Shown piece after piece: positions 1 through 9,310 of a DNA stretch of 64,000 nt. The translations under genes and the position numbers were made by a program. How positions within the stretch are numbered: position 1 is the stretch's first letter; every line of letters begins with the position of its first letter. The notes under the pieces were generated by a model. That model was not told the DNA's origin. It did not search any database and worked only from the letters and a program-made list of their open reading frames with translations. Where the stretch lies: assembly GCA_024403775.1 (NCBI GenBank), contig JAKSRE010000013.1, positions 16,165-80,164 of the forward strand. Reading direction: 5' to 3'. This stretch comes from Clostridia bacterium (GTDB lineage: Bacteria; Bacillota; Clostridia; Saccharofermentanales; Saccharofermentanaceae).

Positions 1-17
1 TTTCTTCTAGTAAGCCA

Positions 18-839
18 ATGGTTAAGGATGTTGGTTTATTAAAAAAACTAATCAAATCTATAGCCAAAAGAACCAAACGGAATGCTTTTGTTTTTGATTA
101 CGACTTTGGCCATCAATGTTCGTTGTATGACAGTAAAATTGGCGGAATTCCATATTGGGATGCTAGTTGTAAGGAATTTCCTACAGATGAGGAAGGAAAC
201 AAGATGATAATGCTGGCCCAGATAAATCTTGGTGAATTACCACCTGAGGTAAAACACAAACTGCCTAAAACGGGATTACTTCAGTTTTATATTAGTGAGA
301 ATTATCAGGACACAGGATTATCAACAGACAAAATATGTCAAGTTGTTTATCATGATTTAGTTGATGAGAAAATTACAATAGAAGAAGTTATAAAAACAGA
401 AATAAAAACCACTCTTGAGGCTTTGGATTTTCCTATATATGGGGAAGCTGCTATCAAATTCTCCACAAAGTCAGAATCAATGATTCCGAGTGATTACCGC
501 TATTCTTCATATGATATTAAGGATAGTGAAGGAAAGCGAGTATATACTGACGAGGATAATATTATGGATATTTTGTCAGACGAAGAATGCGAATCATTGT
601 TTGATGATACAAGACAAAGTAAGCTTTTGGGATATCCTTTTTTTGAGCAGTTAGATCCGAGAGAAGACTATCGAGAGTATGATGATCTCCTCTTGCAAAT
701 AGATTCGTATCTAAATGAGGATAATAAAAAATTACGAATAAATTGGGGCTTGGGAGGAACGTGTAATTTTTTTATAAGAAGTTTGCATTTAGAGAAACAC
801 CAATTTGATGATGTCTTATTTAATTGGGATTGTTCATGA
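18..839 (+). CDS. DUF1963 (YwqG-like) protein, possibly 5'-truncated by window edge
   Basis: The 273-residue reading frame resembles the DUF1963/YwqG family of cytosolic proteins of unknown role. Family-like segments are an early 'GGIPYWDAS' turn, 'MLAQINLGELP' followed by 'GLLQFYIS', a central 'LLGYPFFEQLDPRE' segment and 'LLLQIDSY' before a C-terminal 'WGLGGTCNFFI' stretch. The frame is open back to base 3 and no ribosome site precedes the ATG at 18, so the true start may lie outside the window. A hairpin terminator follows the stop. The family call rests on pattern recognition of the conserved turns; no function is claimed. Confidence 0.7.
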   Translation: MVKDVGLLKKLIKSIAKRTKRNAFVFDYDFGHQCSLYDSKIGGIPYWDASCKEFPTDEEGNKMIMLAQINLGELPPEVKHKLPKTGLLQFYISENYQDTGLSTDKICQVVYHDLVDEKITIEEVIKTEIKTTLEALDFPIYGEAAIKFSTKSESMIPSDYRYSSYDIKDSEGKRVYTDEDNIMDILSDEECESLFDDTRQSKLLGYPFFEQLDPREDYREYDDLLLQIDSYLNEDNKKLRINWGLGGTCNFFIRSLHLEKHQFDDVLFNWDCS

Positions 840-847
840 ATTAATAG

Positions 848-878
848 GTCTGTAAGCTGATAGCTTGCAGACTTTCTT
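848..878 (+). terminator. Rho-independent terminator of the DUF1963-like gene
   Basis: A 10-bp stem (848-857 with 863-872, one G-U pair, loop TGATA) is followed by TTTCTTT, 8 bases after the stop codon. Confidence 0.7.
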
Positions 879-1020
879 TGCGAGAGAAAAATAGCATTCT
901 ACTTAATTGATGGTGTAGCAAGTGTTGGATTTGATTGATATATTGATGAGAAAAGAAATGTGTATTCATGGAGGAGATGGTTCGTCAAGCTGTGCATTAT
1001 AAAATAAGACTCAAATAAAA

Positions 1021-1053
1021 AAGCTCTTTCACATATCCTGCATGAAAGAGCTT
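1021..1053 (-). terminator. Terminator of the surface-protein gene
   Basis: AAGCTCTTTCA and TGAAAGAGCTT form a long perfect stem. Read on the minus strand it ends in a T-rich run (complement of AAATAAAAA at 1013-1021). It lies about 20 bases past the stop of the minus-strand surface-protein gene. The interval from 879 to 1020 shows nothing else recognisable. Confidence 0.8.
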
Positions 1054-1074
1054 AATTTATATTATTTACTGTGT

Positions 1075-3978
1075 TTAAACTTTTTTCTTATAAAGCCAGC
1101 TAATTAGAATGAATGCTGCTGCGATAATCAAAACGACGATTGCTGCAATTGTAGCAGAACCGATTGTCTCACCTGTTCTTGTAATTCCATTTGAAGTGGT
1201 TCCTGATGAACTTGAAGAATTCGAAGAACCTGAATTTGAAGAAGGGTTAGATGAGCCAGATGAAGCTCCTTCGCCACCAACCATTGAACCGTGACCATCG
1301 TCAGCAGGTGTAGGAGTTGGAGTAACTGTAACAGTAGGAGATGGTGTAATCTCAGGAGTTACAGTCACAGGCACTGGTGTTGGAGTAACAACTGGCGTAG
1401 GTTCAGGTGTTACTGTAACAGCAGGAGTGTTTGTTACTTCTGGTGTTGTTGTAACCTCAGGAGTGGTCTCTGGAGTAGTTTCAGGAGTAACCTCAGGAGT
1501 GGTCTCTGGAGTAGTTTCAGGAGTTGCCTCAGGAGTACTCTCTGGTGTAGTTACAGGTGTATTCTCTGGAGTAACTTCAGGAGTTGTCTCAGGTGTATTC
1601 TCCGGAGTAGTAGATGGTGTGTTCTCTGGAGTTGCCTCAGGACTAGTCTCCGGTGATGGAGATGGTGAAGTCTCTGGTGAGGTCTCCGGTGAAGGCGATG
1701 GAGATGTCTCAGGATCAGGATTTACAGTAGTCTCAGCTGTATTCTCCCAATAAATCTCATAACTAGCCTTTGAAGAATCAACAACAGTAAGTGGATAATC
1801 TTCTCCATCATAAGTGATAGTCTGAGGATAAGATGTTCCGCTTACGCTAAATACGATAAAACGTGGTGTCTCATCTAATACATAACCCTTTGGAGCGGCA
1901 GTCTCAGATACCATGTAGATAGTGCCAGGATTAAGCTTTTCGAAAGAAGCAGAACCATCAGCGTCTGTCTCACTGTCTTTTGGACTGTTGCCATCAGTAG
2001 TAGCTGTTGTACCACTCATGTTGCATGGAACAAGTATGAATTCTGCGCCTTCAAGTGTATCTGTAGCAGAAGTAGAAGAACACTTTGTGATATAAAGGCT
2101 TGGCTTGATTACAGATGAAGAACTTGCTGCACTCTCAAATACCTGACCAGTAATTACCTTTGAACCCTCAGTACCCTTTGTATTGATGCCAATAATCTGG
2201 CAATCATTTGAACCAGCATTGTTCTGGAATTCAGAACCAGGCATAAGGTTAACCATTGCTCTATATGTAATCTCGTAAGAAGTAGCATCCTTAATATTAA
2301 GTCTGAAAGTTCTTGTAGCAGGATCAAAAGTAAAATCCTTAGAATCAGGAGCTACGCCATTTACAAGAACAGAAGACATATCGAGGTCAAATGCTTCACC
2401 CATTGTATCTTCAAGGATAAGTGTATCTGAATTAGGATCCATATCCAAAGAAGCTGGGTTGGCCTTAATAGTAAAGTATGCATAAGGTGCAGTTGCCTTA
2501 CTATAATCGAAAGTCTTAACTAATTCATCAGGTTTTGTGTATCCATATACTTCTTCATATCTCTGAAGGTTGGTTCCATTAAGAACAATCTCAGCTGCGT
2601 TTTTATACTCGCGATAATTCGCACTCTGACTGATAACTTTTGTATTGTACTTAAAGTACAAAGTCTGAGTTTTCAAAGCTTCAATCAATTCGGTTTTAAA
2701 GTGGAACTCGACAACATTATTATCCTTAAATATTGTTTCAATACAGTTATCAGCATCGAAATATTGATTAGTATTAGCATTAAAGATTTCATAGGATGTT
2801 GTGTCAACAGTAAGACCATCTGGTAAATAGTCGATAATATATCCTGAAGTTACTGAATCATCTTCGAACTGGTGTATATATAAATACCAGCTGAGTATAC
2901 CTTCAGCCTCTTTACTTCCACCCTGATTAGTAAATTTCTCAAAGTGTACATGAAGTGTATAGATATCAGCCCATACACAAGCAAACTTTTGATCACTAGT
3001 TACACTTGCATAGTTTGGAATCTTGCCTCTATAACCATTAGGATACATTCCAGTATAAGATTTAACAAATTCATCAGCAGAAGCACGATCGTACATAGCA
3101 GGATTAGCTTTTACTACGTACTTTACGTAAATAGACTCTCCATCTGACATGCTGTCAAATGTAGTACTCATTTCATTATCGCTACTGAAGCTCCACTGAG
3201 TGTGTTCTCCAGTATAAGGTACAGAGTATCCTTCATCTTCATAAAGATATGGTCCATCGTAAAGTGACATACCAGGCCACATCTCATCATAGAACATTAC
3301 ATTGGTGTTAGTTGAAGTAGAAGTAAATTTGATGTAGCAATTATAAAGAAGATCAGGATTAGGAATAGATACATCTTCGAATCTCTTGGAAATTGCAAGA
3401 GCAGGCTCTACCGCAGGTGGGATAACATTGACAAATTTTGAAGTTATTCCAGGAAATTTAATCTCCATATTCTTAGATGGAGTTCCGCCATTTCCATCAT
3501 TGATGATTCTGCCACTGAAAGTAAGCTGACCTTTACGATAAAGCTCTTCGCAGAAATTCTGAGAAGAATAAGTAATTGAGATAACATTACTAATAATAGA
3601 ATATTTACCAACAGCAACGTTCTTACCTTCAATTTCTTCTGTGATATTCCCAGGAGGAACATCCTTAAAAGCTACATTTGAAGGAAGAGTATAGGTATAG
3701 GTAGTACCTACCTCTACAGAATCAGCAGCAGGCAAGAATTCCCATTTCATAGTCGCATAAAATTCTTCGCCATACTCTACAGTAGTTCCTTCTGTGGTAA
3801 GATCTTCATTCTTGCTATTTGTAAGAGTGATAGAAAAATTACTCTGATCAACATGATCAATCAATTCGGCAGAGTCACCCTCGCCTGCAAAAGAATTCGA
3901 ATTCAGGACAACTGCCGGCAAAAAACAAGAGATAGCAGTAACAACTGCCATTAGACGGCTTATTCTTTTACTAATCAT
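1075..3978 (-). CDS. Large cell-wall-anchored surface protein (adhesin/pilin-like, Cna_B/SpaA domain)
   Basis: A 967-residue secreted wall protein. The start is the ATG at 3978, with AAGGAG six bases upstream; a TTG two codons earlier is in frame but unlikely. The N-terminus is a signal peptide (KR-rich, then a hydrophobic stretch). About 600 residues of adhesin-like beta domains follow. Next comes a Cna_B/SpaA-like domain with 'LEGAEFILV' and the E-box-like 'YMVSETAAPKGYVL', the kind that forms internal isopeptide bonds. A stalk of about 100 residues rich in Thr, Pro and Glu comes next, then a Ser/Gly linker. The C-terminus 'TRTGET', a hydrophobic helix and 'YKKKV' resembles a sortase signal with the LPXTG leucine-proline part replaced. 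The gene stands alone, with its own terminator and a TATAAT at 4008-4013. The ligand is unknown. Confidence 0.8.
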   Translation of the reverse strand: MISKRISRLMAVVTAISCFLPAVVLNSNSFAGEGDSAELIDHVDQSNFSITLTNSKNEDLTTEGTTVEYGEEFYATMKWEFLPAADSVEVGTTYTYTLPSNVAFKDVPPGNITEEIEGKNVAVGKYSIISNVISITYSSQNFCEELYRKGQLTFSGRIINDGNGGTPSKNMEIKFPGITSKFVNVIPPAVEPALAISKRFEDVSIPNPDLLYNCYIKFTSTSTNTNVMFYDEMWPGMSLYDGPYLYEDEGYSVPYTGEHTQWSFSSDNEMSTTFDSMSDGESIYVKYVVKANPAMYDRASADEFVKSYTGMYPNGYRGKIPNYASVTSDQKFACVWADIYTLHVHFEKFTNQGGSKEAEGILSWYLYIHQFEDDSVTSGYIIDYLPDGLTVDTTSYEIFNANTNQYFDADNCIETIFKDNNVVEFHFKTELIEALKTQTLYFKYNTKVISQSANYREYKNAAEIVLNGTNLQRYEEVYGYTKPDELVKTFDYSKATAPYAYFTIKANPASLDMDPNSDTLILEDTMGEAFDLDMSSVLVNGVAPDSKDFTFDPATRTFRLNIKDATSYEITYRAMVNLMPGSEFQNNAGSNDCQIIGINTKGTEGSKVITGQVFESAASSSSVIKPSLYITKCSSTSATDTLEGAEFILVPCNMSGTTATTDGNSPKDSETDADGSASFEKLNPGTIYMVSETAAPKGYVLDETPRFIVFSVSGTSYPQTITYDGEDYPLTVVDSSKASYEIYWENTAETTVNPDPETSPSPSPETSPETSPSPSPETSPEATPENTPSTTPENTPETTPEVTPENTPVTTPESTPEATPETTPETTPEVTPETTPETTPEVTTTPEVTNTPAVTVTPEPTPVVTPTPVPVTVTPEITPSPTVTVTPTPTPADDGHGSMVGGEGASSGSSNPSSNSGSSNSSSSSGTTSNGITRTGETIGSATIAAIVVLIIAAAFILISWLYKKKV
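1430..1700 (-). repeat. Imperfect tandem repeats encoding a Thr-Pro-Glu stalk
   Basis: Degenerate 12- to 18-bp units read as TPE-T/N/V-TPE on the minus strand within the surface-protein gene. Spurious long plus-strand frames rich in Ser/Gly/Val run through it, as expected for a low-complexity tract. Confidence 0.7.
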
Positions 3979-4183
3979 AAACAACTCCTTGTTAATAAAT
4001 TATTAACATTATAAAACACCTGAATGCCGACTTGTATTACATATAAGATACAAATTTAGCCCAGTCCTTTTGGTTTTTCTGCATATTTCCCAATGGTTTT
4101 TGGCCACGAAAGTATTATTATATTTCTCGTTAATAAAAATACTTGATTTGTCATTCCTGATTTGACTTTTTTTGGAGAACAAA

Positions 4184-5077
4184 ATGATCTGGATTTTACT
4201 GGTTTTGTTATACGGCCTCTTTAAAGGTCTCAGAGAGATAGCCAAAAAGAAAGCCATGACTCATAATACCGTCATGGAAGTTTTGGTATCTTATACGATA
4301 CTTTCCTTTATCATGGTTATTCCTCAGGTCCCAAATGCGATGGGAATGCCAGGCAAATTCTATTTTTATGTAGCACTTAAATCCCTCATCATTTTTATCG
4401 CCTGGATGTGCTCTTTCAGATCGATTAAGCACCTTCCAGTAAGCCTCTATGGAATCCTTGACTTATCAAGAGTCCTGTTCGCGACTCTTCTTGCCATGGT
4501 GGTCCTCCAGGAGACTCTTAATACCAATCAGATAATCGGAATGGTTTTTGTATGTGGCGGACTCATTTTGCTTAAATTTAAGCCAAAGTTTTTGAATAAA
4601 CTTTTCGAAAATGAGAACGACCTCACTATAACCACTGACTCAAAAGGAATTCAAAACCGTACCTGGCTATATATTCTTGGCGCATTCATATCCTGCCTCC
4701 TTAATGCTACATCAGGCCTTATGGATAAGATTTTGATGAAGGATATAAATTCTTCCCAGCTTCAGTTCTGGTATATGCTTTTCCTGGTTATTTACTATGT
4801 GATTTATGTAATCGTAACCAAAACAAAAATATCATTAAGCGTTCTTAAGAACGGCTGGATCTGGCTCATGGCGGTCATTTTTGTAATTGCTGATTATGCT
4901 TTGTTTGTTGCGAATGCCAACCCTGACAGCAGAGTTACGGTAATGACACTTATTAAGCAGAGCGGCTGCATAATTACAATCATCGGAGGCCGTCTCGTAT
5001 TCAAAGAGAAAAATACAGGTTACAGACTTTTATGCGCCACCATTATAATTGCTGGTATTGTAATAGCAGTCATGTAA
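4184..5077 (+). CDS. EamA/DMT-family membrane transporter
   Basis: A 297-residue polytopic protein of the drug/metabolite transporter superfamily, with about ten hydrophobic helices in two EamA-like halves. The first half contains 'LYGILDLSRVLFATLLAMVVLQETL' split over two helices, the typical helix that ends in a glutamate. The second half ends in 'IKQSGCIITIIGGRLVFKEK' before the last helix. I chose ATG 4184 because GGAG at 4174-4177 lies six bases before it; the TTG at 4172 overlaps that site. The substrate cannot be read from sequence. The gene stands alone between a minus-strand surface protein and the pgk-tpi gene. A weak hairpin (5098-5121) lacking a T-run follows. Confidence 0.85.
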   Translation: MIWILLVLLYGLFKGLREIAKKKAMTHNTVMEVLVSYTILSFIMVIPQVPNAMGMPGKFYFYVALKSLIIFIAWMCSFRSIKHLPVSLYGILDLSRVLFATLLAMVVLQETLNTNQIIGMVFVCGGLILLKFKPKFLNKLFENENDLTITTDSKGIQNRTWLYILGAFISCLLNATSGLMDKILMKDINSSQLQFWYMLFLVIYYVIYVIVTKTKISLSVLKNGWIWLMAVIFVIADYALFVANANPDSRVTVMTLIKQSGCIITIIGGRLVFKEKNTGYRLLCATIIIAGIVIAVM

Positions 5078-5185
5078 ATTCAAATGAAAATTCTTTTGCG
5101 ACTTTATCCTTATAAAGTTGCATTCAAAATGTCAATTTAATGAAAACTTGCCTTAATCTCACTTTAATTAGTAGTTTAATCATTG

Positions 5186-5191
5186 TATAAT
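5186..5191 (+). promoter_or_regulatory. Probable -10 box of the pgk-tpi gene
   Basis: TATAAT lies about 75 bases before the AGGAGAG-ATG of the fusion gene. A transcript starting near 5198 would exclude the upstream in-frame ATG at 5190, supporting the start at 5265. I see no good -35 hexamer at the usual spacing. Confidence 0.45.
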
Positions 5192-5264
5192 GAATGACGT
5201 GGGCACATTGAGATTTGTTCCTAATGTGCAAAAAATAACTATACTAATAGGAGAGTACATAATT

Positions 5265-7217
5265 ATGGCAATGGTTGCAAAGAAAAATGTAGAAGATTTG
5301 AATGTTGCCGGCAAGAGAGTTATCGTACGTGTTGACTTTAACGTACCACTCGACAAGCAGACCGGTGAGATCACAGATGACAAGCGTATTAAGGGCGCTT
5401 TACCTACAATTAAGTATCTCGTAGACAATAATGCAAAGGTTATCCTTGTTTCACACCTCGGACGTCCTAAGAATGGACCAGAGGCTAAGTTTTCAATGAA
5501 GCCAGCTGCAGAGAGACTTGCAGAGTTAATCGGCAAGCCAGTTACACTCGCAGCAGATGTAATCGGTGAGGATGCTAAGGCTAAGGCTGCAGCTCTTAAC
5601 GACGGTGAGATTTTGATGCTTGAGAACGTTCGTTTCCACAAGGAAGAGACAAAGAACGATCCTAAGTTCGCTGCAGAGCTCGCTTCAATGGCTGACCTCT
5701 ATGTAAATGATGCATTTGGTACAGCTCACAGAGCACACGCTTCAACAGCAGGTCTTGCTAACTATCTCCCATCAGCTTCTGGTTACCTCATCGAGAAGGA
5801 AATCAAGTTCATCGGTGGCGCTTTGGCTGAGCCAGCTCGTCCATTCGTTGCTATTCTTGGTGGTGCTAAGGTATCAGATAAGATCGGTGTAATCACAAAC
5901 CTTATGGATAAGGCTGATACAATCATCATCGGTGGTGGTATGGCTTATACATTCATCGGCGCTATGGGTGGTTCAATCGGTAACTCACTTTTCGAGGCTG
6001 ATAAGGTTGAGCTTGCTAAGGAGCTCATCGCTAAGGCAGAAGAGAAGGGTGTTAAGCTCCTTCTCCCAACAGATACAGTTGTTGCTACAGAGTTCGCTGC
6101 TGATGCAGAGTCTAAGGTAGTTCCTTCAATGGAAATCCCAGATGGTTGGGAAGGCCTTGACATCGGACCTGAGACAATCGCTACTTTCTCAGCTGCTATT
6201 AAGGAAGCTAAGACAGTTATCTGGAATGGTCCTGCAGGCGTATTCGAGTTCGAGAAGTTCGCTGTTGGTACAAAGGCTCTTGCTCAGGCTATCGCTGAGG
6301 CAGACGCTATCTCAATCATCGGTGGTGGTGATTCAGCTGCTGCTATTGAGAAGCTTGGTTATGCAGATAAGGTAACACACATCTCAACAGGTGGTGGTGC
6401 TTCACTCGAGTTCATCGAGGGTAAGGTTCTCCCAGGTATCGATTGTCTTAACGACAAGGAGACAGGCAGAACATTCGCTGCTGGTAACTGGAAGATGAAC
6501 TGCGGTATCCCAGCTGATGCAGTTAAGCTCATCGAGGAGCTTAAGCCACTCGTTAAGGATGCTACAGCTAAGATTGCTCTTGGCGTTCCTGCTACAGCTC
6601 TTGCTGCTGCAGTTGAGGCTACAGCTTATACAAACATTAAGATTGCTGCTGAGAACTGTCACTTCGAGGAGAAGGGTGCTTTCACAGGCGAGATTTCACC
6701 ACTCTGGCTTGCTAAGATGGGTGTAACATATTGTATTATCGGTCACTCAGAGCGTCGTGAGTATTTCGCTGAGACAGATGAGACAGTTAACAAGAAGGCA
6801 CACGCTCTCTTGAAGTACGGCGTAAAGCCAATCATCTGCTGTGGTGAGTCACTTGCTCAGCGTGAGGCTGGTGAGACATTTGATTGGATCAAGAGCCAGA
6901 TCGTAGGCGCTTTCAAGGATATTCCTGCTTCAAAGCTCTGCCAGATCACAATCGCTTACGAGCCAATCTGGGCTATCGGAACAGGTAAGACAGCTACAGA
7001 CGAGCAGGCTCAGGAAGTTTGCGCATTCATCAGAAGCGTAATCGCTGAGCTCTACTGCGATAAGTGTGCTGAGGCTATGACAATCCAGTACGGTGGTTCA
7101 TGTAACGCTGCTAACGCTGCTGGCCTCTTCGCTCAGAAGGATATCAACGGTGGCCTCGTTGGTGGTGCTTCACTCAAGGCTCCAGATTTCTCAGTAATCT
7201 GCCTTGCTGGTAAGTAA
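5265..7217 (+). CDS. pgk/tpiA: Bifunctional phosphoglycerate kinase / triosephosphate isomerase (PGK-TPI fusion)
   Basis: One 650-residue polypeptide carries two glycolytic enzymes. Residues 1 to about 400 are PGK, with N-terminal 'RVDFNVPLD', the phosphate-binding 'HLGRP', '[13 protein letters not shown]', 'GGAKVSDK' and the nucleotide-binding 'GGGDSAAA'. Residues about 404-650 are a complete TPI. It has the catalytic Lys in 'AGNWKMN' (near 409), His in 'GHSERRE' (near 494), Glu in '[12 protein letters not shown]' (near 566) and phosphate-binding 'GGSCN' and 'GGLVGGASL'. The start is ATG 5265 with AGGAGAG nine bases upstream. The joint is a continuous frame with no stop or internal ribosome site. 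Codon use is strongly biased, as expected for a highly expressed gene. Such fusions are known, for example in Thermotoga, but most Firmicutes keep two genes. A terminator follows. Confidence 0.95.
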   Translation: MAMVAKKNVEDLNVAGKRVIVRVDFNVPLDKQTGEITDDKRIKGALPTIKYLVDNNAKVILVSHLGRPKNGPEAKFSMKPAAERLAELIGKPVTLAADVIGEDAKAKAAALNDGEILMLENVRFHKEETKNDPKFAAELASMADLYVNDAFGTAHRAHASTAGLANYLPSASGYLIEKEIKFIGGALAEPARPFVAILGGAKVSDKIGVITNLMDKADTIIIGGGMAYTFIGAMGGSIGNSLFEADKVELAKELIAKAEEKGVKLLLPTDTVVATEFAADAESKVVPSMEIPDGWEGLDIGPETIATFSAAIKEAKTVIWNGPAGVFEFEKFAVGTKALAQAIAEADAISIIGGGDSAAAIEKLGYADKVTHISTGGGASLEFIEGKVLPGIDCLNDKETGRTFAAGNWKMNCGIPADAVKLIEELKPLVKDATAKIALGVPATALAAAVEATAYTNIKIAAENCHFEEKGAFTGEISPLWLAKMGVTYCIIGHSERREYFAETDETVNKKAHALLKYGVKPIICCGESLAQREAGETFDWIKSQIVGAFKDIPASKLCQITIAYEPIWAIGTGKTATDEQAQEVCAFIRSVIAELYCDKCAEAMTIQYGGSCNAANAAGLFAQKDINGGLVGGASLKAPDFSVICLAGK

Positions 7218-7253
7218 TTTATAAGACTCTTATTAAATTAAGATAAATAAAGT

Positions 7254-7284
7254 CCCGTAGGAGTAATCCTGCGGGATTTTTTTT
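7254..7284 (+). terminator. Terminator of pgk-tpi
   Basis: TCCCGTAGG and CCTGCGGGA pair as a strong stem followed directly by TTTTTTTT. Confidence 0.85.
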
Positions 7285-7373
7285 GCTTTTGGAAGTTATG
7301 GAGTGGATGGGACGTGCGTGTGGTGGATACGGCCTTACTTGCTGTAAGGGAGGTGCATTTTAGAGTCAGGACT

Positions 7374-7565
7374 GATTCATTCACTTGAAACATCTAATCT
7401 ATTCACTCTTCAGTGAATGAAATGCCTGTTTTAAGTGGATCTCACTCAGAATGCCTGTTTCATTCACTCTCCAGTGAATGAAATGCTTGTTTTAAGTGAA
7501 TCTCACAAAAAACATCAGTTTTATACACCTAACAGTTGAATATAAACACCGTTTTAAGTGAACGC
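7374..7565. repeat. Intergenic palindromic repeats, ATTCACT/AGTGAAT type
   Basis: Two 18-bp dyads of ATTCACT-N4-AGTGAAT (7401-7418 and 7462-7479) are each followed by GAAATGC(C/T)TGTTTTAAGTG. Partial arms continue to about 7565. No open frame with coding character runs through. It forms the first half of a gene-free gap (7285-7893) and leads into the repeats at 7577. Confidence 0.8.
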
Positions 7566-7576
7566 TAAGCTTTACC

Positions 7577-7767
7577 TGCCAAAGTCCACAAAAACCCTCC
7601 ACAAGATTGTGGACTTTTAAGCCTGTTTTTGTGGAGTTCATGTCAAAGTCCACACCCCCCTCCACAAGAATGTGGAGTTTTAAGCCGATTTTTGTGGAGT
7701 TCGTGCCAAAGTCCACAAAAACCCTCCACAAGATTGTGGACTTTTAAGCCTGTTTTTGTGGAGTTCA
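7577..7767. repeat. Three tandem 63-64 bp intergenic repeats, TCCACA/TGTGGA type
   Basis: Units start at 7577, 7641 and 7704. Each contains AAAGTCCACA, then TCCACAAGA-TGTGGA, then TTTTAAGCC(T/G)(G/A)TTTTTGTGGAGTTC. The first and third units are nearly identical; the middle one differs at several positions. The arms pair with one another, so each unit can form nested hairpins. The same unit occurs inverted at the far end of the window (from 63941). Confidence 0.85.
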
Positions 7768-7893
7768 TGTCTAAGCACACACTCAACAATCCTTCCAATC
7801 ACCAAATGAACCACATCGCCAAGGGGTTCGTTTGAATAAATCCCAAAATCTGCTATATTATGTGATGTAAAAGTTTAAAGGGTGGAAATAAAA

Positions 7894-8532
7894 ATGGATT
7901 CAGAAACAAATGTTGAGATTAAAGAGAATTTTCTCAAGACTAATACTCTTCTCATAAAATCAATAATATTCGCTATTATTCTTCTTGTATTATGTGTAGC
8001 TGCATTGACAGTTATCGTCACATCAATCCTTAATGAAGATATCGATGTAAACAGACTCTCATTTTGCTCGCCAGTCTGTCTTGCAAGTGGTATGTTCTTT
8101 ATTCTAAACTTGCAGCCATTAGCAGATTCGATTAAAGGCGTAAGAGCAAATAACAGACTAATAAAAAAATATGGTCTGGAGGAGCTTCTTACTAAAATGA
8201 ACCGAGAAGCAGTCTATATATATGAAGAGAAGGGTAAGCCTAGAACAGTTATTACACCAGAATATATTTTCGAGCGTAATGTTGGTGTATATGATTCAAA
8301 ATTAATCGATTATATCTACTATCGTAATTATAAGGGCACTACATCAGTTCGTATGTATGATTTAAATAATAAACATATGGATATTGCAAGAGGCGTAACT
8401 GATGAACTTAAAAAACTCGAGGTGCTTGATGCTATCTGTAAAGTTAATCCTACAGTATTGAGAGGTTTTATTTATGAGAATGATCAGGAACATAAGGCTC
8501 GAGTAAAAGCACATAAGAAAAATAAAAAGTAG
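7894..8532 (+). CDS. Membrane protein of unknown function, two helices plus cytosolic domain
   Basis: I do not recognise the family. The 212-residue product has a short charged N-terminus, two hydrophobic helices (about residues 22-50 and 58-80) and a C-terminal soluble part of about 130 residues with alternating hydrophobics ('TVITPEYIFERNVGVYDSKLIDYIYYRNY'). This could be a small PH-like beta domain, as in YcxB-type proteins. It ends in a lysine-rich tail. The start is ATG 7894 with GGGTGG eight bases upstream; the GTG at 7882 overlaps that site. The next gene, a membrane peptidase, starts 33 bases after the stop and is probably cotranscribed. Confidence 0.6.
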   Translation: MDSETNVEIKENFLKTNTLLIKSIIFAIILLVLCVAALTVIVTSILNEDIDVNRLSFCSPVCLASGMFFILNLQPLADSIKGVRANNRLIKKYGLEELLTKMNREAVYIYEEKGKPRTVITPEYIFERNVGVYDSKLIDYIYYRNYKGTTSVRMYDLNNKHMDIARGVTDELKKLEVLDAICKVNPTVLRGFIYENDQEHKARVKAHKKNKK

Positions 8533-8565
8533 TATAATATTAAAAAAACAGGGAGGGATATAGTA

Positions 8566-9258
8566 ATGCAGTTATATTTCTTGGCACTTTTGGTAATGGT
8601 GGTAAGTCTTGTTATTCAGTTCTGGCTTAAGGCTACAGTAAGTAAGTGGTCAAAGGTAAGTGCGGGAACACGTTTTACTGCTAATGATGCAGTTAGATGT
8701 ATGTTCAGAGAAAATGATATCAATAATATCGAGATTCTTGCTAAGGGCGGTTCTCTTACAGACTGTTATTCACCAAATGAGGGAAGAATTTATTTGTCAG
8801 AGCCAGTTTACAATCAGAATTCTGTTGCAGCTATCGCAGTAGCAGCTCATGAGTGTGGTCATGCAATCCAGGATAAAAAAGGTATTGCTATCTATCGTTT
8901 CAGACAGGCTCTTGCAGTTCCAGCAGGTTTTTGTTCACAGGCAGGTGTATATATCGCAATGGTTGGACTTATGCTTATGGGCGCTGGATACCTTCTTGGT
9001 GAGAGCGTACTTAATTTTGGAATCATTATGTATATGGTTACATTCCTCTTCTATGTGGCAATGGTTCCAGTTGAGATAGATGCCAGCAGACGCGGCCTTA
9101 AAGCAATCAAGGAAAATGGTTTTATTTCCGAGGAATACATTGGTGGCGCCAGATCAGTTCTTACTGCAGCAGGAAGCACATATGTTATTTCCATGGTGTC
9201 CGCAGGCGTTACTCTTTTAAGACTTCTCGCTATGCGCGGAAACGGCAGAAGACGCTGA
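8566..9258 (+). CDS. Membrane zinc metallopeptidase, YugP / Zn_peptidase_2 family
   Basis: The 230-residue protein has an N-terminal helix, then the zinc motif 'VAAHECGHAIQ' (HExxH-like with Cys, residues about 100) and, after two or three central helices, 'VPVEIDASRRGLKAI', which supplies the downstream acidic ligand of this family. The upstream 'GGSLTDCYSPNEGRIYLSE' segment is also typical. YugP-type proteins are membrane proteases of unknown substrate. Length matches the family. GGAGGG lies upstream of the ATG. It follows the unknown membrane protein closely, suggesting a two-gene operon, and ends before a wobble-rich terminator. Confidence 0.88.
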   Translation: MQLYFLALLVMVVSLVIQFWLKATVSKWSKVSAGTRFTANDAVRCMFRENDINNIEILAKGGSLTDCYSPNEGRIYLSEPVYNQNSVAAIAVAAHECGHAIQDKKGIAIYRFRQALAVPAGFCSQAGVYIAMVGLMLMGAGYLLGESVLNFGIIMYMVTFLFYVAMVPVEIDASRRGLKAIKENGFISEEYIGGARSVLTAAGSTYVISMVSAGVTLLRLLAMRGNGRRR

Positions 9259-9279
9259 TTATAATTTAGTTTTTCTAAG

Positions 9280-9310
9280 CACGGCTGGATGTCTGTCTGG
9301 TCGTGTTTTT
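9280..9310 (+). terminator. Terminator after the YugP-like gene
   Basis: CACGGCTGG and CTGGTCGTG pair over 9 bp with three G-U pairs, followed by TTTTT. The remaining 235 bases to pckA are AT-rich. They show a weak promoter-like TTGACA (9454-9459) and CAAAAT (9477-9482) 17 bases apart, and nothing else. Confidence 0.6.

Noticed and set aside
1109..1753. Plus-strand open frames across the surface-protein stalk
   Set aside because: Low-complexity shadows of the TPE repeats on the other strand, with no ribosome site or family resemblance.
7577..7767. Three tandem ~64-bp units as a CRISPR array
   Set aside because: The units are contiguous, with no unique spacers, and are palindromic throughout; no cas genes are nearby.
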